From assembly GCA_028872975.1 (NCBI GenBank), contig JAGWNV010000024.1, forward strand, positions 1-16,525: 16,525 nucleotides of DNA. Direction: 5' to 3'. The notes beneath the pieces were generated by a model. It was not told the DNA's origin, did not search any database, and saw only the letters and a list, made by a program, of their open reading frames with translations. The position numbers were made by a program, and so were the translations under genes. This document shows, in pieces, positions 1 through 6,465 of the stretch. Numbering within the stretch: position 1 is the first letter of the stretch; every line of letters starts with the position of its first letter. This stretch comes from Acidobacteriota bacterium (GTDB taxonomy: Bacteria; Actinomycetota; Acidimicrobiia; Acidimicrobiales; UBA8190).

Positions 1-192
1 GCCCTGGCCGGGGCGGCCCGAAGGGCGGCGGCCCGGGGGCGTCCCGCGGCCGGTGCCGCCCGAGCCGGGCTTCTCCGCCGGCCGGCGTCCCGCGGCCGGC
101 CGTTGCCCCTGGCGCGGCGCCTGGCCCGGCGTGGAGCCGGATGCGGGCTTGCCCGCCGGTCGCTTGTTCCCGCCTGGTTGGACGACGCTCAT
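1..192 (-). CDS. Penicillin-binding protein N-terminal tail (partial, runs off window)
   Basis: An open frame starts at ATG 192 on the minus strand, preceded by a good Shine-Dalgarno sequence (AAGGGG, about 6 nt away), and reads to the window edge without a stop. The 64 visible residues begin MSVVQPGGNKRPAGKPASGS and are almost entirely Pro, Gly, Arg, Ala, Lys and Ser, so no catalytic domain is in view. The assignment rests on context: in mycobacteria a DUF5318 gene (Rv0049) lies directly upstream of ponA1, a bifunctional transglycosylase/transpeptidase whose cytoplasmic N-terminus is a similar low-complexity tail before the membrane anchor. Here the DUF5318 gene ends 123 bp upstream on the same strand. 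The frame and start are supported by the sequence; the product name is inferred from synteny only. Confidence 0.55.
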   Translation of the reverse strand, partial: MSVVQPGGNKRPAGKPASGSTPGQAPRQGQRPAAGRRPAEKPGSGGTGRGTPPGRRPSGRPGQG

Positions 193-315
193 CACGTTCC
201 CCTTACGGCCCCCGTTGCGGGCAGGATCCCCCAATGCTGCCGTACCGATCCCGCCAAAGGTAGGCGGCCGAGGGTCCTCTGTCGGTCCCGGGCTCCGGCG
301 CCGGGGCCCGGGTGG

Positions 316-753
316 TCAGGCGTTGCCCCGGGCCCGCACCGGGGTGCGGCTGCGGTGGCGGCCACCGGCGGGGTACATCCGCGCCAGGTGGTTCCACCGG
401 CACTCAGGACAGACCTCCACCACGTAGCAGGCCACCTCGTCGGCCCGGCGGCACAGCCGGGCCAGCTCGGCGGGCGTGGCCGGGCACCGCCCGTGGGCCG
501 GGAGGCGGGGGCCGAAGACGTAGGTCACGTGGACGAGGGCCGACTCCTCGCAGATCGGGCAGTCCTCGGGCAGCGGCGTCCCGATGTTCCGGGCGGCCCG
601 GATGAGCTCGGGATGGGCGTCGCAGACGTCGAGGCGCGACAGCCGTCCCCGGCGGAACTCCTTCACGACGGCGTTGCGGGCCAGCCGGTACTCGACCCGC
701 CCCCCGGACCCGGTGACCGGGAAGCCGCGTATGGCGCTGGGCCCGAAGCTCAT
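316..753 (-). CDS. DUF5318 family protein (Rv0049-like), zinc-ribbon-like
   Basis: This 145-residue protein resembles the actinobacterial DUF5318 family (Mycobacterium Rv0049), whose function is unknown. Recognisable blocks are VCDAHPELIRAARNIG (about residues 43-58), a CPIC pair (Cys65, Cys68), a VTYVFG strand, VVEVCPECRWNHL with a second pair (Cys115, Cys118), and a basic C-terminal tail. The two CxxC pairs could bind one zinc ion as a split zinc ribbon, which is inference. ATG 753 is used; the family-like core starts near residue 20 (VEYRLARNAV), so a shorter start is possible. The gene diverges from padR and probably precedes a penicillin-binding protein gene, matching the mycobacterial neighbourhood and hinting at a link with envelope growth. 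Confidence 0.8.
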   Translation of the reverse strand: MSFGPSAIRGFPVTGSGGRVEYRLARNAVVKEFRRGRLSRLDVCDAHPELIRAARNIGTPLPEDCPICEESALVHVTYVFGPRLPAHGRCPATPAELARLCRRADEVACYVVEVCPECRWNHLARMYPAGGRHRSRTPVRARGNA

Positions 754-849
754 CGGGTCCCAGGGTACCGCCGGGGTCCGGGGCGGGGGCTGGTCCGGTG
801 GGGCGATTCTTCCCGGGGCCCCCCGCCGCCGGCGGCCGGGCGGGGGGTG

Positions 850-878
850 TTGCGGCGCCCCCGATATATCGATACGAT
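850..878 (+). promoter_or_regulatory. Candidate promoter of padR-ino1
   Basis: A TTGCGG hexamer (850-855) and a TACGAT hexamer (873-878) are separated by 17 bp, a housekeeping-sigma arrangement. The -10 lies in the only AT-rich patch of the gap and overlaps the inverted repeat at 875-897. Transcription would start near 885, leaving a leader of about 90 nt before the padR ATG. Predicted by eye only. Confidence 0.4.
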
Positions 879-897
879 ACATCTCAGCGATGTATCG
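875..897. promoter_or_regulatory. Inverted repeat, likely PadR operator
   Basis: CGATACAT (875-882) and ATGTATCG (890-897) form a perfect 8-bp inverted repeat with a 7-bp spacer (CTCAGCG). The AT-rich palindromes GATATATC (863-870) and TATCGATA (867-874) lie just to the left. PadR-family operators commonly contain ATGT/ACAT half sites. The site overlaps the proposed padR -10 and lies between divergent DUF5318 and padR, so autoregulation by the adjacent PadR is the simplest reading, though inferred. Confidence 0.6.
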
Positions 898-975
898 ACA
901 CCTCTCCCACCCTGCCGTGTCCGACCGTGCCCCCGAGGGCGGCCCGGGGCCCTCTCCCGTCGGGGGGGCCGCCTG

Positions 976-1656
976 ATGCTCGAGCTCGCCATCCTCGGCC
1001 TGCTCGGCGAGCAGGAGCTGCACGGCTACGAGATCCGCAAGCGGCTCAGGGACGAGCTCGGGTTCTTCTCCCCCGTCTCCTTCGGGTCCCTCTATCCAGC
1101 CCTGTCCCGCCTCGAGCGGTCGGGGGCGGTGGAGAGCGCCGAGGAGGACGACCTGGGCGGGCCGGCCGTGCCCATGACCGGGTCTCTGGGCGGCGAGCGG
1201 GCCGCCCTGCGGGGCCGGCGCCCGGGCGGACGGGGCCGGCGGGGGCGGAAGGTCTACCGGATCACCGAGGAGGGCCGCCGGCAGTTCACCGCCCTCCTCG
1301 ACAGCGAGCGGGACGCCGGCAACGACGACGCCCGGAGCTTCGGACTGCGGCTCGCCTTCGCCCGGTACCTGACCGCCCCGGCCCGGCTGCGACTCCTCGA
1401 GCGGCGCCGGGCCCACCTCGTCCAGCGCCTCGGCGAGCTCCGTCTGGCGACGGGCGGCGGCCGGACCCTCGACCCCTACGCCCGGTCGGTGGTGGAGCAC
1501 ACCGCCGAGTCGACCGAGCGGGACATCACCTGGCTCGACCACCTCATCACCGCCGAGCGGGCCCGGGTGGCCGGGCTCGTGGCCGCCGAGGTGGACGGGG
1601 CGGGAGCAGACCTCGAACAGCCCACCCTCGTACCGACGGAAGGAAGCAGCTCATGA
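976..1656 (+). CDS. PadR family transcriptional regulator
   Basis: This 226-residue DNA-binding repressor has an N-terminal winged helix (MLELAILGLLGEQELHGYEI, then SFGSLYPALSRLERSGAVE, about residues 1-57), the hallmark of PadR. The wing resumes with GRKVYRITEEGRRQF. A C-terminal helical region (about 110-205) fits the longer PadR type, whose C-terminal helices mediate dimerisation. An Arg/Gly-rich insertion of roughly 20-30 residues (GGERAALRGRRPGGRGRRGR region) sits in the wing. ATG 976 is preceded by a G-rich run. The gene overlaps ino1 at ATGA (1653-1656), so the two are probably co-transcribed and translationally coupled. A padR/ino1 pair also occurs in mycobacteria (Rv0047c/Rv0046c). 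The ligand is unknown. Confidence 0.9.
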   Translation: MLELAILGLLGEQELHGYEIRKRLRDELGFFSPVSFGSLYPALSRLERSGAVESAEEDDLGGPAVPMTGSLGGERAALRGRRPGGRGRRGRKVYRITEEGRRQFTALLDSERDAGNDDARSFGLRLAFARYLTAPARLRLLERRRAHLVQRLGELRLATGGGRTLDPYARSVVEHTAESTERDITWLDHLITAERARVAGLVAAEVDGAGADLEQPTLVPTEGSSS

Positions 1657-2750
1657 GCAAGGTCCGCGTGGCCATCGCCGGCGTCGGCAACTGCGCCAGC
1701 TCACTGGTCCAGGGCGTGGAGTACTACCGCAACGCCAGTCCCGACGAGGCCGTCCCCGGGCTCATGCACGTCACCCTGGGGGACTACCACGTCGGTGACG
1801 TGGAGTTCGTGGCCGCCTTCGACGTCGACACCACCAAGGTGGGTGTCGACCTCTCCAAGGCCATCTGGGCCGGCCAGAACAACACGGTGCGGTTCGCCAA
1901 CGTCGGCCACCTCGAGGTGACCGTCCAGCGCGGTCCCACCTTCGACGGGCTCGGCTCCTACTACCTCGACGCCGTGGAGGAGTCGCCCGCCGAGCCGGTC
2001 GACGTGGCCCAGGCCCTCCGCCACGCCGGGGCCGACGTCCTCGTGAGCTACCTGCCGGTGGGCTCCGAGGAGGCCCAGAAGCACTACGCCCAGGCGTGTC
2101 TCGACGCCGGGGTCGCTTTCGTGAACGCCATCCCGGTCTTCATCGCCAGCGACCCCGAGTGGGCCCGGAAGTTCCGGGACGCCGGCGTGCCCATCGTGGG
2201 CGACGACATCAAGAGCCAGGTGGGCGCCACCATCGTCCACCGGGTCCTCACCAGGCTGTTCGAGGACCGGGGGCTCGCCCTCGACCGGACCTACCAGCTC
2301 AACTTCGGCGGGAACATGGACTTCAAGAACATGCTCGAGCGCCAGCGGCTGCAGTCGAAGAAGCTGTCGAAGACCCGGGCCGTCACCAGCCAGGTCGAGA
2401 ACTACGTCCTCGACGCCGACGACGTCCACATCGGGCCGTCCGACCACGTGCCCTGGCTCCAGGACCGCAAGTGGGCCTACATCCGCCTCGAGGGCCGGAA
2501 CTTCGGCGACGTGCCGCTCAACGTGGAGCTCAAGCTCGAGGTGTGGGACTCGCCCAACTCGGCCGGGGTGATCATCGACGCCGTGCGGTGCGCCAAGGTC
2601 GCCCTCGACCGGGGCGAGGGCGGGCCGCTGCTCGGGCCGAGCGCCTACTTCATGAAGTCGCCGCCGGTGCAGTTCCACGACGACGAGGCCCAGCGGATGG
2701 TCGAGGCCTTCGCCGCCGGCGAGGCCAACCCGAGCTGGCCCGAGGCCTGA
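1653..2750 (+). CDS. ino1: Inositol-3-phosphate synthase
   Basis: The enzyme converts D-glucose 6-phosphate to 1D-myo-inositol 3-phosphate with bound NAD+. This is the committed step to phosphatidylinositol, mannosylated inositol lipids and, in many actinobacteria, mycothiol. The 365-residue protein has the size and motifs of the actinobacterial form: a Rossmann start (VAIAGVGNCASSLVQG, residues 6-21), AFDVD near 55-59, SYLPVGSE, GDDIKSQVG (183-191), LNFGGNMDFKNM (216-227), LSKTRAVTSQV, and SAGVIIDAVRCAK near the C-terminus. ATG 1653 overlaps the padR stop, with GGAAGG about 8 nt upstream. The operon arrangement suggests PadR control. The gene converges on pcnA with 15 bp between the stop codons. 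Confidence 0.96.
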   Translation: MSKVRVAIAGVGNCASSLVQGVEYYRNASPDEAVPGLMHVTLGDYHVGDVEFVAAFDVDTTKVGVDLSKAIWAGQNNTVRFANVGHLEVTVQRGPTFDGLGSYYLDAVEESPAEPVDVAQALRHAGADVLVSYLPVGSEEAQKHYAQACLDAGVAFVNAIPVFIASDPEWARKFRDAGVPIVGDDIKSQVGATIVHRVLTRLFEDRGLALDRTYQLNFGGNMDFKNMLERQRLQSKKLSKTRAVTSQVENYVLDADDVHIGPSDHVPWLQDRKWAYIRLEGRNFGDVPLNVELKLEVWDSPNSAGVIIDAVRCAKVALDRGEGGPLLGPSAYFMKSPPVQFHDDEAQRMVEAFAAGEANPSWPEA

Positions 2751-2771
2751 CCGGGGGGTCCCCCCTCAGGC
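2745..2771. terminator. Bidirectional hairpin between ino1 and pcnA
   Basis: GCCTGA (2745-2750) pairs with TCAGGC (2766-2771), and GGGGGG (2753-2758) with CCCCCC (2760-2765); an unpaired CC and a minimal loop complete a GC-only stem. Both TGA stop codons lie inside the outer arms. There is no U-tract on either strand, so it would act as an L-shaped or factor-assisted terminator for both converging genes. Confidence 0.5.
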
Positions 2772-4193
2772 GGGCCCGGCGGTGGCCTGCCGGTCGCGCC
2801 ACCAGTCGGCGAGGCGCCGGCGGACCTCCGCCTCGCCCAGGGGGCCCTCCTCGATGCGGAGCTCCAGGAGGAAGCCCAGGGCGTCGCCCACGGCGGGCCC
2901 CGGGGGCAGGCCCAGCTGGTCCATGACCTGGCGACCGTCGAGCTCGGGGCGGATGGCGTCGATCTCCTCCTGGGACCGGAGCTCCTCGATGCGGCGCTCG
3001 AGCTCGTCCATCCGCTTGGCCAGGGCCCGGGCCTTGGCGGCGTTGCGGGTCGTGCAGTCGCAGCGGGTGAGCTCGTTGAGCCTGTCGAGGAGGGGGCCGG
3101 CGTCGCGCACGTAGCGGCGGACCGCCTTGTCGGTCCACCCCAGCCGGTAGGTGTGGAAGCGGAGGTGGAGCTCGACGAGCCGGACCACCGTCTCCACGTC
3201 GTCGGTCGGGTAGCGGAGGGCCACCATGCGGTCCCGGGCCATGCGGGCCCCCACCACCTCGTGGTGGTGGAAGGTCACCGCCCCCGAGGCGAAGGACCGG
3301 GTCCGGGGCTTGCCCACGTCGTGGAGGAGGGCGGCCAGCCGCAGCAGCCGGTCGGGACCCGTCTTGTCGACGACGGCGAGGGTGTGGGCGAGGACGTCCT
3401 TGTGGCGGTGGACGGGGTCCTGCTCGAGGGCGAGGGCGGGGAGCTCGGGCAGGAATTCCGCCGCCAGGCCGGTGTCGACGACGAGCCAGAGCCCGGGCGA
3501 GGGTCGGTCGACGACGAGGAGCTTGTCGAGCTCGTCGCGGAGCCGCTCGGCGGCGACGATGCGGAGCCGCTCGTGCATCTCCCGCATGGCCGCCACCAGG
3601 CCCTCGTCGGGGGCGAGGCCCAGCCCGGCCACGAACCGGGCGGCCCGGAGCATCCGGAGGGGGTCGTCGGCGAAGGAGACATGGGGGTCGAGTGGGGTGC
3701 GGAGCCTTCCGGCGGCGAGGTCTGTGAGACCCCCGTGGGGGTCGATCAGCTCCAGGCCGGGCAGAGAGAGGGCCATGGCATTCACGGTGAAGTCCCGCCT
3801 CGAGAGGTCCACCTCCAGCGAGTCGCCGAAGACGACGTCGGGCTTGCGGGACTCGGGGACGTAGACCTCGGCCCGATGCGTGGTGATCTCGTAGCGGCGC
3901 CCCCCCTTGGCGGCCCCCACGGTGCCGAAGCGCTTGCCCTGGAGCCACACGGCGTCGGCCCAGCCCGTGACGAGGGCCTCGATCTCGTCGGGGCGGGCGT
4001 CGGTGGTGAGGTCGTAGTCGTGCTCGGCGGCCCTGTCGTCGCCCTCCGGCGCGCCGGGCGCACCGTTGGCGCCGGAAGTGATGGCGTCGCGGACGGAACC
4101 GCCTACGAGATAGAGCCGGTGGCCGGCCTCGGCGAAGCGCGCTGCCAGCTCGGCTGTGGCATCCAGCAGCGGATGGATGCGGGCCGGGATCAC
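2766..4193 (-). CDS. pcnA: CCA tRNA nucleotidyltransferase with HD domain
   Basis: The enzyme adds or repairs the 3'-CCA end of tRNAs from CTP and ATP. The 475-residue protein has the class II nucleotidyltransferase head: LYLVGGSVRDAI (28-38), the metal-binding pair in HDYDLTTD (Asp59, Asp61), RRDFTVNAMAL (132-142) and the nucleotide-selecting region DDPLRMLRAARFVAG (176-190). A C-terminal HD region follows (HKDVLAHTL, LAALLHDVGKPRTR, FHHHEVVGA). The actinobacterial homologue is PcnA (Rv3907c), and length and order agree. GTG 4193 was chosen because a TACCCT -10 motif ends 8 nt before it, suggesting a leaderless mRNA; in-frame GTG 4217 would add eight residues but overlaps that motif. It is divergent from the DUF6049 gene, as in mycobacteria, but the Nudix gene usual between them is absent. 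Confidence 0.95.
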   Translation of the reverse strand: MIPARIHPLLDATAELAARFAEAGHRLYLVGGSVRDAITSGANGAPGAPEGDDRAAEHDYDLTTDARPDEIEALVTGWADAVWLQGKRFGTVGAAKGGRRYEITTHRAEVYVPESRKPDVVFGDSLEVDLSRRDFTVNAMALSLPGLELIDPHGGLTDLAAGRLRTPLDPHVSFADDPLRMLRAARFVAGLGLAPDEGLVAAMREMHERLRIVAAERLRDELDKLLVVDRPSPGLWLVVDTGLAAEFLPELPALALEQDPVHRHKDVLAHTLAVVDKTGPDRLLRLAALLHDVGKPRTRSFASGAVTFHHHEVVGARMARDRMVALRYPTDDVETVVRLVELHLRFHTYRLGWTDKAVRRYVRDAGPLLDRLNELTRCDCTTRNAAKARALAKRMDELERRIEELRSQEEIDAIRPELDGRQVMDQLGLPPGPAVGDALGFLLELRIEEGPLGEAEVRRRLADWWRDRQATAGPA

Positions 4194-4209
4194 CGTCGCC
4201 GAGGGTAGC
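4194..4209 (-). promoter_or_regulatory. Leaderless -10 promoter of pcnA
   Basis: On the minus strand TACCCT (4207-4202) is followed by 8 nt and then GTG 4193, the TAnnnT-to-start distance typical of leaderless actinobacterial genes. No clear -35 and no Shine-Dalgarno sequence were seen. Confidence 0.45.
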
Positions 4210-4283
4210 GGTGCCACGGCGCGGGGCCCGAACGGCTCGGCGGCGCACCGGCGGCCGGCCGAGGAGGCGCGCGCGGCCGGCGG

Positions 4284-4297
4284 TAGCGTGCGAGGCC
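4284..4297 (+). promoter_or_regulatory. Leaderless -10 promoter of the DUF6049 gene
   Basis: TAGCGT (4284-4289) is followed by 8 nt and then ATG 4298. No -35 or convincing Shine-Dalgarno sequence precedes the start. The arrangement mirrors the pcnA start on the other side of the divergent gap. Confidence 0.45.
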
Positions 4298-6433
4298 ATG
4301 GGCCGGCCCGCCAGCGCGTTCGCCCCGGCGGCGGCGGCAGGCCTGGTCTGCGCCGTCCTCGCCCTCGGCCCGGCCCGGCCCGTCCAGGCGGCGGCGGGCG
4401 CGGCGTCGGCGAGCACGGGGCGCAACGCGCCCACTCTCGAGCTGCTGTCGCAGACCCCCTGGGTGGGGCCGGGCCAACCCATGACGCTGCACCTCGGCGT
4501 GGGGAGCGCCCCGCGGGCCTCGCTCACGGTGGGCCTCACCCTCTTCCAGCACCTCACCACCCGGTCGGGGTTCGCCGATACCGAGAATGGCACCGAAGTG
4601 GGCCAGGTCCAGTGGTCGACGTCGGTCGGGGTCGCCGCCCTGCCGGCCGATCCCCAGGGCGGGGTCGACGTCGTGATGCCGGTCTCGAGCGGTGACGCCC
4701 CGGCGCCCCCCGGGCCGCTCACGGCGAACCTCGGCTGCAGCCTGGGCAACTGCGGGGGCGTCTACCCGCTGCGGGTCGATCTCGCCTCCGCCGGCGGGGC
4801 GAGCCGGGCGGTGTTCACGACCTACCTCGTCTACGCCAGCCCGCCGACCGCGACGCAGAAGCTGCGGTTCTCGTTCGTGGTTGGTGTCGCCGCCCCGGCC
4901 GCCACCGCCGCCGGGGTGCCCGTCGGTGCCCCCCTGCCCGCCGACCAGACCGACGGGCTGTCGTCGGTGCTGTCGGTCCTGGCCGCCCACGGCACGACGC
5001 CGGTCACCGTGGCCCCCCAACCGGCGACGGTCCGGGCGCTCGGGGCGACGCCCACCCCGAAGGCCCGGTCGGTCCTGGCCGCCTTGGGGTCGCTCGGCAC
5101 CGGGGGGGGCCACGAGGTCCTCGCCACCTCTTACGTCCCCGTCGACGCCGCCGGGCTCGTCGATTCCGGGCTCGGCGGGGAGCTCGCCGACCAGGTCCGC
5201 CGAGCCCAGCAGGTCCTGGGCGCCATGCGGCCGAGCACCGACACCTGGCTCGCCGCCGGGCCGGTCGACGGCGGCACCGTGAGCCAGCTCGCCGGCCTCG
5301 GGTTCCGCCAGCTGGTCGTGCCCCCCTCGGCGGTGGGCCAGGCCTTCGGGGGCGGCCCGGGGCTCACCGTCAGCCGGCCCTTCCCCCTCGGCGCCGGCCG
5401 GGGGCAGACGGTGCCGGTGGTGGAGACCGACAGCGGCCTGGCGGGCGACCTGGCCGGCGACTCGGGGCCGGCCCCGGCCCTGGCCGCCTACCGGCTGCTC
5501 GCCGACCTGGCCCTCCTCTACTACGAGGAGCCCAACGCCTCGGTCCCCCGGGGGGCGGTGGCCCTGGCCGGCGACCCCACCACCACGGCCCCGGGCCCGG
5601 CGTTCCTCTCGATCGTCCTCGACGCCCTCGCCACCGACCCCGTGGTCGCCCCCGTCACCCTGGACGGGCTCTTCGGGGCCGTGCCGGCCGCCACCTCTCC
5701 GGTCCGCCGGGCGGTGGCCACCTCGGGAACGACGACCCTCCCCGTCCGCCAGCTGCGGGCGGCCCGGGCCAGGCTCTCGGCCTTCGCCAGCGCCACCGGA
5801 CCCGGCGGGTCGGCCGTGGTCCGCCAGCTCGGGGACCAGCTGCTCCTCGCCGAGAACGGCGCCCTGCGGGCCGGGCAGGCCCAGGGGGCGCTCGCCGCCT
5901 TCGACGCCGCGCTCAAGGGCCAGCTCTCGACGCTGTCGATCCGCACCGACACCATCAGGCTCACCTCGACGGCGGCCAAGGTCCCGATCACTGTGGTGAA
6001 GCAGTCCGGCTACGCGCTGTCGGGGACGTTGGAGGTGAGCGGGGACAAGGTGGTCTTCCCCCGAGGGGCCTCCCAGGCCACCGGGACGGTCTGCCGGGAA
6101 CCGACGGTGACGTCGACGGCGGGCCGGTCGTCCTTCGCCTGCCTGGCGTCGATCGCCTACCCGACGAACACCGTCTACATCGACATGCGGGCCCGGGCCA
6201 CCGGCGACTTCCGGCTCACGGTGAGCCTGACGAGCCCGACGGGCCACCTGGTGCTCGCCTCGAGCGACATCACCGTCCACTCCATGTCGACCTCCCTGGT
6301 CGCCGTGGGCCTGTCGGTGGCGGCGGGGGCGGTGCTCCTCGTCTGGTGGGGCCGGACGCTCTGGCGTCGGCGGCCGGCGCAGGGGGCACACGCCCGGGGG
6401 CGGAGCGAAGGGGGAGCGGGACGGAACCGCTGA
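4298..6433 (+). CDS. DUF6049 family secreted, membrane-anchored protein (Rv3909-like)
   Basis: This 711-residue envelope protein of unknown function matches the actinobacterial DUF6049 family by position beside pcnA and murJ and by layout. It has a signal peptide (MGRPASAFAPAAAAGLVCAV followed by a probable cleavage site near residue 31, after VQA), a long Ala/Gly/Thr-rich extracytoplasmic part with an early LELLSQTPWVGPGQPMTLHL stretch, and a C-terminal transmembrane helix (about 664-685, SLVAVGLSVAAGAVLLVWW) followed by a basic cytoplasmic tail. No catalytic motif was recognised. ATG 4298 was chosen because it begins the signal peptide and has a well-placed -10; earlier in-frame codons would put Arg-rich sequence before it. 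The constant link with murJ suggests a role in peptidoglycan precursor export or wall assembly, which is inference. Confidence 0.85.
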   Translation: MGRPASAFAPAAAAGLVCAVLALGPARPVQAAAGAASASTGRNAPTLELLSQTPWVGPGQPMTLHLGVGSAPRASLTVGLTLFQHLTTRSGFADTENGTEVGQVQWSTSVGVAALPADPQGGVDVVMPVSSGDAPAPPGPLTANLGCSLGNCGGVYPLRVDLASAGGASRAVFTTYLVYASPPTATQKLRFSFVVGVAAPAATAAGVPVGAPLPADQTDGLSSVLSVLAAHGTTPVTVAPQPATVRALGATPTPKARSVLAALGSLGTGGGHEVLATSYVPVDAAGLVDSGLGGELADQVRRAQQVLGAMRPSTDTWLAAGPVDGGTVSQLAGLGFRQLVVPPSAVGQAFGGGPGLTVSRPFPLGAGRGQTVPVVETDSGLAGDLAGDSGPAPALAAYRLLADLALLYYEEPNASVPRGAVALAGDPTTTAPGPAFLSIVLDALATDPVVAPVTLDGLFGAVPAATSPVRRAVATSGTTTLPVRQLRAARARLSAFASATGPGGSAVVRQLGDQLLLAENGALRAGQAQGALAAFDAALKGQLSTLSIRTDTIRLTSTAAKVPITVVKQSGYALSGTLEVSGDKVVFPRGASQATGTVCREPTVTSTAGRSSFACLASIAYPTNTVYIDMRARATGDFRLTVSLTSPTGHLVLASSDITVHSMSTSLVAVGLSVAAGAVLLVWWGRTLWRRRPAQGAHARGRSEGGAGRNR

Positions 6434-6465
6434 CTCGGCCCGGGGTCGCCCGCGACAGCGCCGTC

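Noticed and set aside
103..1656. Long plus-strand open frame running through the DUF5318 gene into padR
   Set aside because: The region before 976 is antisense to DUF5318 and resembles no protein family; high G+C keeps frames open. Only the part from ATG 976 matches PadR.
1701..2678. Open frame antisense to ino1
   Set aside because: Composition is the mirror of the ino1 codons (His, Val, Gly and Asp-rich), and ino1 is unmistakable.
3153..4208. Plus-strand open frame across pcnA
   Set aside because: It is antisense to a protein with all nucleotidyltransferase motifs and has no family resemblance.
4190..6391. Very long minus-strand open frame opposite the DUF6049 gene
   Set aside because: Rich in Arg, Gly, His and Pro as expected for an antisense frame; the plus strand has a signal peptide, a membrane anchor and conserved context.
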